Shown: positions 13,101-22,347, counted from the stretch's first letter. The stretch: 64,000 nucleotides of DNA from Nereocystis luetkeana (GCA_031213475.1 JARUPZ010000007.1:4273586-4337585); one strand, 5' to 3'. Notes: a model not told the origin generated them from the letters alone. Numbers and translations: made by a program.

Positions 13101-14829
13101 GCACCTCTCTCACTCTCTCTCTCTCGTTCCCCAAACGACCAAACAGGCACCGCACCAAGCGGGCCTCAACGCTACCATGCCGCCACCTGTTCTACTTCTT
13201 CACCCTACAAAGGCCAGGCCTTCCCATCTCTGCCGCACCCGTCTCCCTTCCCTTTCGCTCGCTAGTCTTCCAACACTCGCGTTCCTTCCGCCTATATCCC
13301 GATACTCGGCGAAACAGGAAGCGGATAAGATTTGAAAAAAAAACGTAATACATGGGGAAAACGTCATGAGCGCCCGCCGAAGGTTCGCGGTGTCTCTATT
13401 ATGACGGGGGCCATAGCTAATAGGACCTATGGTATACATAAAAACCTATATTTTTAACCATTTTTACTAACAATAGTTGGTCCTATTAACTATGCCCCCC
13501 CGTAATAGGAGTAGAAGCGGTGCCCCTTCTCTAAAAGGATGCGTGGTCAATGGTCACATGACTAAGGCAAGCAACAAACGAGTACGCCTCTCCCGCCTCA
13601 AAAGCGGTTCTTCGTACATAGGATGCAGATCACCCATTTCCTTTCATGCGGTTCGTCCAACACCTCACGTCGCTGCGCGCTTTGGTGCAAAAGAATGCCT
13701 GCCTTGGTCGGTGAAAACCAGACGCGCCCCGTCCCGCCATTGCAGGAAATTGCAAGGGAGAGTCTATGGTCATGCGACAACGGCTATGCATGACATGAGT
13801 ACCCCCCCTACCCTTCCCCCCTAATACTATCCCATCTGAAGGCTCACCCACGACTCGCCAGAGGAGAAATCGATGAGATCCTCCTCGAGCTTAGCGAAGC
13901 CCTTCTCCAGATCTTCCAGCAGGATCTCAACCGCCTACAGCAAACGCAGCAGAGCCACGACAAAGGGAAAGGGGTACGCAGATCACACGTGCGACGAGAA
14001 GCGGCCACGCAAGGTGTAGGGAAAAGGTTCAGTACGTTGCGAGGGGCGGCGCGTCCTTCAAGCGGCCGCCACGGTAAAATTACAAAACTACTGATACTTG
14101 CGCGGCTCCGTTTACAAGAAAACGCCGTCATACACGGTTGGGGGTCGGGGGTAGGGATACGGCCAGGCTCAAGGCTATAGGGGTAGAGTTTTAGGGCGTT
14201 GGCTTGGGTTACGGAGATTCGGGGTTTCGACACGGGTAAGGCTTTTCGGATTTGGGTGACACAGGGTTTGGGGATTGCAGTCGTCGAGGGTTGTACGGCT
14301 GAGGGTAGAGATGAGGTCATCATGTAAAGTCGCTAGGGGTAAAGGGCCAGAGTCTGACCAGACTCTGTGGTCAGGATTACCAGGCAAGGGGGACACAAAA
14401 CCAACGGGCCCCTTCCGCATCCCGCCTCGGCTCCCCTCACCGGGGTGGCCGCCTCGGGCGTGATGCTCTCAAACTTCGGCAGCCCGCCCTGCTGAAGGAA
14501 CGGGTTCGCCGCCCGCACCCCGTCCGCCTCCTTCCCCCTCTCGGCCTCCTCCGCCTTCGCCTTGTTGTCCTCGACGTCGCGTAGGAACCACCCCGGGAGG
14601 GGTGCATCCGCCGGCAGCCCCTCCGCAGTCGCCTTCGCCCTGAACTCGTCGGCGGCAGCCATCGCCGCCGCCGCCGCCGCGGCTCCCGCGGTGATCGCGG
14701 CAGCTTCCGCCGAGGACTCGCCGTCGCCGCCACCGTTGCCGTCACCGGCGATGTTGTCGGCGGGGGTGGAGGTAGCCCCCGCCCTCAGGGTGCTTACCGG
14801 CCGCGACGCCCATGACAATGACGGGGCCG
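197..14829 (-). CDS. M3-family zinc oligopeptidase (oligopeptidase A / thimet-type), partial at both ends
   Basis: Thirteen exons on the minus strand join in frame (transcript order): 14829-14441, 13934-13848, 12577-12428, 11409-11321, 11042-10961, 10003-9836, 7827-7549, 6389-6238, 4365-4293, 2554-2428, 1819-1641, 1420-1259, 313-197. All have GT donors and AG acceptors, about 684 codons so far. Family landmarks run in order: [14 protein letters not shown] at the start of the mature enzyme, [28 protein letters not shown], then the zinc site HEFGH (exon 1420-1259) followed 26 residues later by the third ligand in [11 protein letters not shown], and FETGKTLP. M3 enzymes cut short peptides in cytosol or organelles. 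The roughly 130-residue Ala/Gly-rich region before NPFL is longer than in bacterial oligopeptidase A and could be an organelle-targeting extension (inference). Exon 14829 enters with two bases of a split codon, so an upstream first exon exists but I did not find it. The last about 140 residues lie left of the window. Confidence 0.93.
853..978 (-). repeat. Repeat A, truncated, ending in poly(C)
   Basis: Family sequence CATGCTCCGTCCCGGCAT..CGACTACGG..ATGCATGAGATCGAGTAC followed by a poly(C) run. The far side is cut off at the CAATGTCTGCCTGGTCGG segment. Intronic in the M3 gene. Confidence 0.8.
1085..1225. repeat. Repeat C, short palindromic element
   Basis: TGGGGACAAACCAGTCAAAA..AAGTAATTTATCCC..ACGGGAC, imperfectly self-complementary. 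Related to 15210-15295, 27426-27523 and 53805-53905. A probable small MITE. Confidence 0.55.
1259..1420 (-). CDS. Catalytic exon of the M3 oligopeptidase
   Basis: This 54-codon, phase 0-0 exon carries HEFGH at residues 6-10 and the third zinc-ligand Glu at residue 36 within [11 protein letters not shown]. All catalytic residues are intact, so the enzyme is predicted active. The acceptor is at 1421-1422 and the GTGTGC donor at 1258. Confidence 0.95.
1440..1622. repeat. Purine-only G/A tract
   Basis: About 180 bases of GGGAG-type sequence fill most of the intron between M3 exons 1819-1641 and 1420-1259. On the coding strand this is the pyrimidine tract of the acceptor. Confidence 0.85.
2105..2275 (+). 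repeat. Repeat E, with internal 41-base tandem duplication
   Basis: ACCTACCTGTGCCCACGGCT, GTCCAGAA, ACTCCTACA and GCTGGAAAGTAAAAGCGACG occur in the same order at 61555-61650. Here the GCTGAGCTGGAAAGTAAAAG unit is duplicated in tandem. Confidence 0.6.
2790..3065 (+). repeat. Repeat A, medium length
   Basis: On the plus strand it begins with a G-rich run and GTACTCATG, then CATGCATGG, CGTAGTCGTATGACCATAGA, the CACCGACCAGGC segment and GTGAGCTGCATCCTA, and stops after CTGGTGTAGCCA. Repeat B follows directly. Confidence 0.8.
3066..3235 (+). repeat. Repeat B
   Basis: Second dispersed family. After a G-rich run comes GTACTCAGTTGTTGCTTGCC, then CATTTGACC, CATCCCTTTCGAGACGGAGC, and further on GGGCGCTCATTAGGTTGTTTCC. 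Related copies are at 8440, 9497, 13345, 14868 and 58075. Confidence 0.75.
3890..4256. repeat. (TAG/CAG)n microsatellite
   Basis: About 365 bases of TAG/CAG triplets in the M3 intron, starting about 35 bases past the donor of exon 4365-4293. The long poly-Leu, poly-Val and poly-Thr frames across it are artefacts. Confidence 0.95.
4366..6237. other. M3 intron, no feature beyond A-rich tract
   Basis: 1.9 kb intron. An AACAA-rich stretch lies at 4790-4945. Otherwise I see neither coding sequence nor a recognised repeat. Confidence 0.6.
7287..7347 (-). repeat. Repeat A, very short fragment with poly(C)
   Basis: Only about 40 bases of family sequence (CGACTTCGGCCATGCACGAT) remain next to a C tract. 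The poly(C) end is retained and the rest is absent. Confidence 0.6.
8189..8432 (+). repeat. Repeat A
   Basis: About 245 bases from GTGTATTCGTTGTCATGC to GAATTGACGAGG, diverged, with a long poly(G) stretch shortly upstream (8107-8125). Confidence 0.75.
8440..8528 (+). repeat. Repeat B fragment between poly(G) runs
   Basis: GTACTCATTTGGTACTTGCC through TCATTTCACCATCGA, bounded by poly(G) at 8441-8458 and about 28 G at 8501-8528. Confidence 0.65.
8736..8844. mobile_element. TA-inserting MITE, copy 1
   Basis: The element has terminal inverted repeats of the form TTACGGGGGACCATAGTTAA, a central AT-rich region and mirror-image ends, with TA at both flanks. It is about 105 bases, with no coding capacity. 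Structure and TA target fit a Stowaway-like, Tc1/mariner-mobilised MITE. It lies in an intron of the M3 peptidase gene. Confidence 0.85.
8930..9043. mobile_element. TA-inserting MITE, copy 2 (diverged)
   Basis: Same terminal inverted repeats as the neighbouring copy at 8736, but the inner AT-rich part is in the opposite orientation and diverged. TA at both ends. Confidence 0.75.
9497..9768 (-). repeat. Repeat B with MITE insertion
   Basis: Read on the plus strand: GTTTCCATGTAACG, GAGCGCCCACATG, the CGTCTCGAAAGGGATGCG block, MITE 9626-9735, then AGGCAAGCAACAAATGAGTA and poly(C). Confidence 0.78.
9626..9735. mobile_element. TA-inserting MITE, copy 3, inside a repeat-B copy
   Basis: It interrupts repeat B between GTGAC and AGGCAAGC. 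The undisturbed sequence at 13559 reads GACTAAGGCAAGC, so the element inserted at TA and duplicated it. Confidence 0.88.
10110..10290. repeat. Degenerate TGACCGTTGA tandem repeat
   Basis: Loose 10-17-base units built on TGACCGTTGA. A second block is at 10645-10812. Both are in the M3 intron between exons 11042-10961 and 10003-9836. Confidence 0.75.
10645..10812. repeat. Degenerate TGACCGTTGG tandem repeat
   Basis: Second block of the same unit as 10110-10290, separated from it by about 350 bases of AT-rich sequence in which I see nothing else. Confidence 0.75.
10880..10957. repeat. (AAGCC)n pentamer repeat
   Basis: AGCCAAGCTAAGCCAAGC-type units abut the donor of M3 exon 11042-10961. Confidence 0.8.
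11431..11491 (+). repeat. Repeat A fragment after poly(G)
   Basis: About 45 bases (ATCATGCATGACCGTAGTCG and following) directly downstream of a G run. Truncated within the CATAGA segment. Confidence 0.65.
12100..12222 (-). repeat. Repeat A, truncated, ending in poly(C)
   Basis: CCAGCAATGTCTATTTGGTC through GACTACATGCGTGACGTAAG to TACA, then about 20 C. The truncation point is very close to that of the copy at 853. Confidence 0.75.
12283..12362 (-). pseudogene. Degenerate tandem copy of the 3' end of M3 peptidase exon 3
   Basis: About 80 bases resemble the end of the real exon 12577-12428, including the stretch coding VKNSDP and the following GTAG donor. In the VKNSDP frame this copy hits a stop, and the alignment needs indels. 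It lies in the intron about 70 bases downstream of the true exon, so it looks like a local duplication that has decayed. Confidence 0.6.
12758..12985 (+). repeat. Repeat A after poly(G)
   Basis: G run, GTGTACTCGATAGGAGAGAT, the full central block, and a stop after CCGCTTTTGAGGCGG. Confidence 0.8.
13345..13590 (-). repeat. Repeat B with MITE insertion
   Basis: ATACATGGGGAAAACGTCATGAGCGCCC up to TGTCTCT, MITE 13397-13507, then GGAGTAG..GGATGCGTGGTC..GCAAGCAACAAACGAGTACG. It directly abuts the repeat-A copy at 13591. Confidence 0.75.
13397..13507. mobile_element. TA-inserting MITE, copy 4, inside a repeat-B copy
   Basis: It splits a second repeat-B copy between GTCTC and GGAGTAG. The homologous uninterrupted site near 9570 reads GTCTCTATCAGGAGTAG. 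This is an independent insertion with a TA target. Confidence 0.85.
13591..13815 (-). repeat. Repeat A
   Basis: Minus-orientation copy from CTCAAAAGCGGTTCTTCG to GACATGAGTACCCCCC. It lies just upstream (in transcript order) of M3 exon 2. Confidence 0.75.
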
Positions 14830-14867
14830 CTGAGAAGAAGGCGGTAAAAAAGGGGTGGGAGGGGGAG

Positions 14868-14951
14868 GGGGGGGGGGGGGGCGTACTCATTTGTTGCTTG
14901 CCTTAGTCATTTGACCATCGACCACACATCCCTTTCGAGACCGAGCACCGA
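14868..14951 (+). repeat. Repeat B fragment after poly(G)
   Basis: G run then GTACTCATTTGTTGCTTGCC, TTTGACCATCGACC and CCCTTTCGAGACCGAGC. It sits about 40 bases upstream of the acceptor of the first recognised M3 exon. Confidence 0.7.
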
Positions 14952-15204
14952 GGGAGGGAAGGGGGTTAGGGTCGGGATAGGGATACGACCTGGTTCCACG
15001 TTACAAGACGGAAACTATCTCCCCGCATCAATGCCGGCAGCAACCTCTCCTCGAGTGGGACGTATTTGGTGTCCTACTGACCACAACCAACAGCGGAAGA
15101 GGGCGACATGACTCGCTTTTTTTCGTTTGGGGTTCGAGGGCTGGCTCTAGTGGCGAACATGTGTCCTGGCCGGCCACGAGCCTTAACCCTTAACCCTCTG
15201 ATTA

Positions 15205-15295
15205 AAAACTGCAGACCCGTTTTGGGGACAAACCGCTCAACTCCAAGTAATTTGTCCCCGAAACGGGACTGCAGTCCCACCATAGGGGTCGAATA
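15205..15295. repeat. Repeat C, best-preserved copy
   Basis: GACCCGTTTTGGGGACAAAC at the left is mirrored by TTTGTCCCCGAAACGGGAC at the right around CTCAACTCCAAGTAA. A hairpin of about 85 bases. Confidence 0.65.
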
Positions 15296-15999
15296 CGGTC
15301 AACGTCTCCATAGCAAGTTTTTTTTTTTTTTGAACAGTCTGGTTCCGAGGACTCCAAGGCATGCCTGTACAAGTTTTCGCGCACAAAAAACGAATATCTT
15401 GCCTGTTTATGTTCGATATCAAGCAAAATACATGGCCAAAAATCGATCTTATACTGAAACTACAGTAAGTGACGACGAGGCAATATGCCTAATTTTTGCA
15501 CTTCTTCCGCACGAAAGTCCAAATTTCCAAGCCGTTTTTCAGAGATAGACCCTGAAACTTTGCGCATGTGATATTCATTACCTTCCCGAGGACTGAAATG
15601 TGGGGGTTTCCCCCCTTCTTTTTTTGTTGTTTCGCCCAAAATATTTTGGTCTAAGGTGGTCCAAATTTTCAAAAACGAAAAAAACGAAAAGTCAAGCAAA
15701 TAAAAAACTTTAGGTCAGGCCTTTGTAAGGACTCATACCAATGGAGGACGTGTGCAAAATTTCGCCGTCTGACTCGAAAAAACGGAGTGGATTTTGTCCG
15801 GGGACTACGTTCCCGTGTTTCACTTTTGAAGCAGCCTGTAGCGTTAGAGAGCGGCGATGGAAAAGAAGCCGTGGGGGTGGGGGGGGGGGGGGGGGGGGGG
15901 TGGAAGGTTGCGATGAAAAGGAGTACACAAGTACTGCCACGACGGCTTGCATCTCTTTCTGTGTCGATCTCAACACCTCTCTGACTCCCTCTCTCTCCC

Positions 16000-16345
16000 A
16001 ACTTCTCTGCATCTCTCCGCATCCCTCTCGCCCAGTTCTCTGTCCACGTATACACCCCTCAATATATATCTCTCTCTCTCCTCTCTCTCTGACTCTCTCC
16101 CTCTTTCTATCGGAGTGTGCATACCAGGCACCGCTATTCGGCGTACCCTCCCTCTGATGCCTCTCTCGCTTACAGCAGTATGCATATCTCTCTCACACCG
16201 GCATACACAACGTATCTCTTTCTCTCTCTCTCTCTCTCTCCCCCCCTCCCTCTCGTTTATCCCTCCCTCCCTCTCTCTTTCTATCTTATCTCTCGCTCCC
16301 TCCCTCCCTCCCTCCCTCCCTCCCTCCCTCCCTCCCTCCTATTCT
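16000..16345. repeat. CT-rich microsatellite tract
   Basis: Stretches of (CT)n and (CCCT)n in intergenic DNA. The rest of 15300-16478 shows no gene I can recognise. Confidence 0.85.
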
Positions 16346-16478
16346 CTGGGTCATTCACCGCTGAGAACACGTGTCCGGCGCAGTGCTGCTGCGGCGGCGG
16401 AAGAGGACCGCCTCGTGAGTCCCACACCAACCACCGTTCGAAATGCTGAGGCAGGTAAAGCAGGCGGTATGCGGGAAG

Positions 16479-16640
16479 GGGGGGGGGGGGGGGGGGGGTA
16501 CTCGTGTCATGCATAGCCGTAGTGCTATGGTCATAGACCCTCCCCTCGCGTCCCTACAATGCCGGGACGGAGCACGTCGGGTTTTCACCGACCAGGGGGG
16601 GGCGTGTACGCATTATCACGCACGGTTGTAGTCGTATGGC
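16479..16640 (+). repeat. Two repeat-A fragments in tandem, each led by poly(G)
   Basis: The first fragment runs 16498-16597 to CACCGACCAGG, then GGGGGGCGTGTACGC starts a second short fragment to about 16640. Both keep the GTAC end. Confidence 0.7.
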
Positions 16641-16657
16641 GATATGGAGGGTGTGGG

Positions 16658-17157
16658 GTGAACTCGATATCATGCTTGGCCGTAGTCGTATGACCATAGA
16701 CCCTCGCATCCCTACAGTGCCGGGACGGAGCACGTCGGGTTTTCACCGACCAGGCAGACATTGCTTGCACCAAGCGCGAAGCGCCGTGAGGTGTCCGGCA
16801 AGTCGCATGAAGGGTGAGCTGCATCCTACTAAGAACCGCTTGTGAGGCGGACTTGCATATGGATGACGGCTTCAATGAGTTAATTTAATTTTCGGTGTAG
16901 GCAATTCCAGAGACAGCAATGGGAGTACTACGCAACTGCCTCTTGAGTGCCTTACCTTGAACACTACCAGGTACGTGATACGATCAATTCCCTTGTGCGG
17001 AGTAAAGGTTATTTACCTCGCACAAACGATCTAACTCGACACGCAGCTGTGGGCGACCGCCAAAAAACCCCCAAAAAAAACGGTACCCTGGTTGTCTAGC
17101 GCACGTAGTGAGCGGCATATTTTACAGTGTCGTTGCCAACCGACGCCAACCCAGGCC
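16658..17157 (+). repeat. Repeat A, longest form
   Basis: About 500 bases, collinear with 54232-54757 through GCAATTCCAGAGACAGCAAT, GTGCGGAGTAAAGGTT, CCCTGGTTGTCTAGC and CCGACGCCAACCCA. This defines the probable full length. The SINE at 17164 begins just after it. Confidence 0.8.
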
Positions 17158-17163
17158 AGAGCC

Positions 17164-17500
17164 GGTCGCCCCGGTGGTCCAAGTGGTTAACCTCGAATTC
17201 TACTTGTGTTTGAGTCCTGAGTTCGAGCCCCAGGTGGGTCGGACATTTGACTGTATTTGCAAAAATAAAAATAAAAAGGATTCAATTGTTGAGAGCGCCT
17301 GGCAGCGTGGGTAGGCACAATTCGATGCGAGTCGACGAGGGAAGGAAAGGCTGAAATCTTCTCGCGACAGAAATGAAGGCAAGCACCGTAGCGGGAAGGG
17401 GGGAGAAGAGCCTGCTATGTGACCCCGGATCTGAGTTACGAGTTGGAAGGAGAGAGAGAAGATGTGCGAAGATAATGAATGGGATGAGAAAAAAAAAAGA
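17164..17500 (+). mobile_element. tRNA-derived SINE, copy 1
   Basis: The head contains an A-box-like GTGGTCCAAGTGG and a B-box-like GAGTTCGAGCCC with tRNA-like spacing, followed by a conserved body of about 260 bases shared with the copy at 18881. These are RNA polymerase III internal-promoter signals. It has no coding capacity. Confidence 0.8.
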
Positions 17501-18161
17501 AAAAAAAAAGAGGGGGGGTTCAACAGTCAACAGCTCTGTCAGTGCGTTTCGCAGGAGACGGAATGAAAAACCGCAACACGGCTTACCATCGTATCAATAC
17601 AGGTAGTAGCATCGTGACGCTGTTCTCGGAACACATAGAACGCCAGCCTTTATCTTGTACTGGTAGTGTTTTCGTCCGAGAGATGTGACCGATTCAACGG
17701 TTCGAAAACACCCAAAAAAAGTGACCATAGCGCGTTCACAAAACAGCCAAAGAATGAACGGCTCTGAAAAGCTTTGCACATGCGTCGATACAAAATTCGA
17801 GGTTGAAAATTCGGATGATTCTGAACAATGTGCGTCAGTTTTATTTTGTCCCCTCGCCGTGTACGTAGCTATTAATAGCTAGATTCTTCCTTCCCAGCCT
17901 CAATTTCCTCGCGCCATTTACACGATCGAAAATCGACCTCAGGCTCGGAGGTCTTCTTGCAGTGCCCAGCGCCAGGCGAGCTTGACACCACGTCGCAGCG
18001 CGTGGCTTGTCGTGCAAGCGCAAGCTGTTTGAAAGGTGTTTGCTTACCAGCAAGCAACAGTACAGCAGTACAGCCTCGAGTACAAGAAACAACCTACCTG
18101 GTCTTACTGTACAGTACCATGGTAGTATGTAGTAAGAACTTGAAGGCTCGTTTTTTTTTTT

Positions 18162-18292
18162 TGGGGGGGGGGTGTACTCGATAGGAGAGATGTACTCGAT
18201 CTCATGCATGGGCGTAGTCGTATGACCATAGACCCTCGCATCCCTACAATGCCGGGACGGAGCATGTCGGGTTTTCACCGACCAGGCAGACG
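18162..18292 (+). repeat. Repeat A fragment after poly(T)/poly(G)
   Basis: GTGTACTCGATAGGAGAGAT to CACCGACCAGGCAGACG, where it stops at a T run. Confidence 0.75.
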
Positions 18293-18516
18293 TTTTTTTT
18301 GGGGGGGCGACTTTAAATAAGACAATTGGATCAAGAAATCTTGCGCGGCGTCGACAGCAACACAGAACCCTGTTCAATAGACGATGATCGAGGCTGCAAC
18401 AAGGATGGTGTCACAATGAGGTCTTGAAGGTTTGCTCAGATCACGTGTTTCTCGTTGGCGGATACGTACTGCAATCAAGTATATTATGCCCCGCCAAAAA
18501 AAAAACTATTACGGGG

Positions 18517-18615
18517 GACCATTGTTAATAAGACTAAATATTGTTGGTAAACATAGCGAAATATATAGGTTTTTGTGTGCACTGTAGGTCCTATTGACTA
18601 TGGCCCCCCGTAATA
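18517..18615. mobile_element. TA-inserting MITE, copy 5
   Basis: Inverted terminal repeats ACGGGGGACCAT and its complement at the other end, TA flanks, and an inner part in reverse orientation relative to copy 1. Slightly shorter, with a small internal deletion. Confidence 0.8.
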
Positions 18616-18880
18616 ATATACTGGTGGGTCAAAAGCTCACGTTAATTTCACAAAAACACCGACACTGTGTGTAAACATATTGCAGTTACATAAGTATGCA
18701 CGAACCGACCAATAAAAGGTCAAAGTTAGGCGTCCAACCACGTGGCCGCATGGGCGATTCTTACGCACGTGAGTTGTGATTTGCTGATACACAAAAGGTG
18801 TTGTAACTTCAGTCCAATTTGCAAAGTGGTTCACAAGACACTACTGCTGTACGTACTCGTACGAGTATATATTATACCCG

Positions 18881-19205
18881 GTCGCCCCGGTGGTTCAAGT
18901 GGTTAACCTCGAATTCTACTTGTGTTTGAGTCCTGGGTTCGAGCCCCAGGTGGGTCGGACATTTGACTGTATTTGCAAAAATAAAAATAAAAAGGATTCA
19001 ATTGTTGAGAGCGCCTTGCAGCGTGGGTTGGACCAATTCGATGCGAGTCGACGAGGGAAGAAAAGGCTGAAATATTCTCGCGATAAAAATGAAGGCACGT
19101 ACCGTAGCGGGAAGGGGGTAGAAGAGCCTGCTATGTGACCCCGGATCTTAGTTACGAGTTGGAAGGAGAGAGAGAAGATGTGCGAAGATAATAAATGGGA
19201 TGATG
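18881..19205 (+). mobile_element. tRNA-derived SINE, copy 2
   Basis: Nearly identical to the copy at 17164, with a cleaner B box (GGTTCGAGCCC at about 18937) and A box (TGGTTCAAGTGG at about 18892). The high similarity suggests recent activity. Confidence 0.85.
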
Positions 19206-19491
19206 AGCATATTATACCTGGTGTATACCTGGTATCAAACGTCCGATTTTGGCCGGCCCAGATTGTAATAACGCTCTTGTTTCGGTGTGTTCTTGGGTGC
19301 TGGACTCATACTGCTCATGACTAAAAGGGATGAAGGCATAATACGTATCTCCATTCTGCTTATGCCCCCGAAAACAAGGAAAGAGTTTTTTTTCCCTTCT
19401 ATTTTGCGGTATGCTCTCTCAATTTTCGCCCAGTTTACGCCTGTTTACGCTCCTACAAAATCCAATGAGGCCACTTTTATATAGCCGGTCG

Positions 19492-19935
19492 CCTTTAGCC
19501 GGTCGCCCCGGCGGTGGAATGGGTACGCTCGAATGCCACTACTACGGGGGACCATAGTTAACACGACCTATGGTTTACATAAAAACCTATATATTTAACA
19601 ATTTTCACTCAACAATATTCGGTCCTATCAACTATGGTCCCCCGTAATATTAGCGTTGGTCCTGAAGCTCGGGTTCCACCGTGGTGATATATATTTATAT
19701 GAACAACTAAATTTTTTTTTTTATGTATTCACCTGCTGAGGGCGCCGTCGTAGCGAGGAGAGGTGTAATTAGACGCGAGTCGACGAAGGAAGATAAGGGA
19801 TGAAGCCTTCTCGCGAGAAGAAAGCAAGGCACGAACCGTGGTGAGGAGGGGCAACACCAGCCTGCTTTGTGACCCCGGGTTCTGATATACGACTATCAAT
19901 AGTAGGAGAGAGAGAGAGAGAGAGAGAGAGAAAAC
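19492..19935 (+). mobile_element. Diverged SINE copy 3, interrupted by a MITE
   Basis: It starts CGGTCGCCCCGGCGG and shares the GAGTCGACGA..GAAG, TTCTCGCG and TGTGACCCCGG blocks of the other two copies. It is interrupted by the MITE at 19542-19650 and ends in a GA microsatellite. Confidence 0.7.
19542..19650. mobile_element. TA-inserting MITE, copy 6, inside a SINE-like repeat
   Basis: It separates the GGTCGCCCCGGCGG head of a SINE-related sequence from its GCTCGGGTTCCACC B-box-like part, so it arrived after the SINE. Confidence 0.8.
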
Positions 19936-19951
19936 AAGGGTGAATATGTGG

Positions 19952-20122
19952 ATACCAGGTCCCCTTCCCCTAGACTGTACCGCCTCAATACACACGTGTT
20001 CAAGGCCCCCAGAGGTCGTCCACTCCGTTCCGTGAATGACCCGAGGAACCGGCCCACCTAAGTGAGTCCTCCGCACCAAAACCTCACAAGAGAGAAACCT
20101 GCCCGGGGCTCTGCCCCAACAT
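19952..20122 (+). repeat. Direct repeat G, copy 1
   Basis: ACCAGGTCCCCTTCCCCTAG..TCCACTCCGTTCCGTGAA..CCTGCCCGGGGCTCTGCCCC. The second copy is at 20726-20895. The two copies flank the fold-back element. Confidence 0.75.
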
Positions 20123-20171
20123 TGGTGTCATCGGCTTGGTCTCTTGTCACCAGTGTTGGACCGCGCGACGA

Positions 20172-20522
20172 TATCAGCGCTGCGGTCTGGGCGGATTTCG
20201 AGAACTCTTTGTAGAACTACACCAACTCTCATGAGCAGATCCGGTTTCCCCTCCCCCTCCTACGCAGTAGGTGCGGTGCGACGTGGTCAGCGCTGCAGTC
20301 TTAGCGGACTTACGATAACTTTTTTTACGACTACGATCTGAGCGGACTTGCAATATTTGTTTTTTACACGTGCACCAGCTCCATGAGTCGATCCGGTCCT
20401 GGATCTGCTCTTCGGGAGGCGGAGCAGATCCGGGAGGGGGGGGGGGGGGGGGCGGATCTGCTCATGGAACTGGTGTTGTTGTAAAAAAAAACTCGAAGTC
20501 CGCTCAGACCGCAGCGCTGATA
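20172..20522. mobile_element. Fold-back element with about 75-base inverted arms
   Basis: The left arm begins TATCAGCGCTGCGGTCTGGG and includes CATGAGCAGATCCGG. The right arm (20445-20522) is its complement, ending GACCGCAGCGCTGATAA. Inside are extra partial copies of the CGCTGCAGTCTTAGCGGACT segment and a G run. Confidence 0.7.
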
Positions 20523-20725
20523 ACGTCGGACGTGTTTTCCAACTCGAGTTTGCCTTGTTGATAAGATTGTTGGTGGATAAATGGCAATCACGTGTGGTGT
20601 TAATGTCGTACGAACATCTAGGAAGCTAACCTATTAACGGTCGCCCTGTTACCCCAAGTCGACACCTTTACGTATTTAAGACGCCCACTTGCCCGTCTCA
20701 AAAAAAAGAGGGGGGTGATGTGAAC

Positions 20726-20895
20726 ACCAGGTCCCCTTCCCCTAGATTGTACCGCCTCATTGCACACAACTTCGAGGTCGCCAGAGGTCTTCCACTCCGT
20801 TCCGTGAAGACCCGAGGCACCGACCAACCTCGTTGTGTCCCCCACACCACCACAACACACCGTGGAGAGCACCTGCCCGGGGCTTTGCTCCACAG
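20726..20895 (+). repeat. Direct repeat G, copy 2
   Basis: Same orientation as 19952, about 80 percent similar by eye, ending CCTGCCCGGGGCTTTGCTCC. Confidence 0.75.
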
Positions 20896-21265
20896 AGACA
20901 ATAAAAAGACACCTGCAAAATTAGCAGGTGTTGTTGTGTGTGCTGTTCTTTTGCTGTGTGCCATCATCATAATCCAATACCAAGAGCGTATGATGTACGA
21001 GTAGTTTTAAAACATCGCATGATACGCGGCGGTAGGTCGCTGTTGCCGTTGTCCTCGTGCTACAGCCGTATACACAACTCTCCCTCTTCCTCTCCCTAGC
21101 TCCCCTCTCTCCAACCTCCGCCATCCACAACGAACAACGAAAATACAATCAGGTGGAAAAGAAAGAGTACTCATACCTGGGAAAAAAGAGTTCTCATACC
21201 TGGATATAATTTGCTTTGGACCATGGAGAAACTGTACCTGGTGGAAGCAATACGAATGAGTGTCG

Positions 21266-22347
21266 GAGTGTCTGCGAGGAAGAAAAAAATATTACCAGGT
21301 ATATGATTTTGCTTATCCATTCCCTCGTTACCGACGACTATTAATAATCAAAAGGCCTAATCAAATTAGTACAAATATGACGAAGTTACGCATTTTTGGA
21401 TAGCATACCCGGTAACATACTAGAACCCTATTTAAGTGACATGAGATTCGATCGCTGCGTTCTTTTCGCCGAAAACTCTCCGGACGCTTTGGATTGGCCA
21501 AGCGTGCCCCGAGGGTGGCTTGGGGCCATGTCTGCTACCGGCGGGGTTTTGCGAGAAGAATTGCTGCCGCCGCTGCATGCCTCTGCTGCTGCAGCAGAGA
21601 GGTGCAGCAGCAGAAGGTGCTGCTGCAGCTGCTGCTGCACGTCATGGGCTACTTCCACTACTGCATGTATATAGCGTGCTGCTTGCTACAGTGCCGCTGC
21701 TGCAAAAGCGCTGCGGCAAGCAAGCACTGCGTAAAAAGCAGGCGTTGCTGCAAACAAGCGCTGCTGCAAGAGAGCGCTGCTGACAAAGCAAGCTCTGCGG
21801 CAAGCTAGCGCAGCTGCGTGCAAGCGCTGCTGCAAGCAAGAGAGCTGCCTCCAGCAAGCGCTGTTGCGAGCGCCGCTGCTGCTTGCGGCTGCTGCTACTG
21901 CTGCTGCTGCTGCTGCTGCGAGCGCGCGCACCCTTGCGGACACGCTCCGGTGATCTTCGCCGCTCCGACCCCTTTTCGGGCAGACAAGGACAACGAAGGA
22001 GGGCGACCTTCTCGTTGTGGTGGCGTTGCTTGCACAGCGAGTGCCGAGGAGCGCAAGATAGATCGCACTTCTGCCTGTTGGTGCATGCTACTTCTTACTG
22101 CTTCTGCCGCTTGCTGCTGCTGTGCTGCAGGTAGGTAGGTACTGCTGCACGACTTCTGTTCTGCTCGTTGGGTCCTCCTGCAAAAGTGCTGCCGCTCCTG
22201 CAAGTGTTTTTTTTTCAAAGACGTACGCATAAGAATCCAATACTTAGCTATTTTTCGTCTACGATCATGCGCATGCCGGGAGGTTTTCGTATGATTCTCT
22301 TTCCGACAGAAATCCTTGATGAACAAAAATATTATGCGCAGACACTC
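21266..22347 (-). mobile_element. CTG/CAG-rich terminal-repeat element, copy 1
   Basis: Bounded by GAGTGTCTGCG at the left and CGCAGACACTC at the right, about 1.08 kb, with an interior of irregular GCTGCTGCAAGC repeats. Open frames here are repeat artefacts. Homologous over its length, in opposite orientation, to 24144-25301. Confidence 0.7.
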
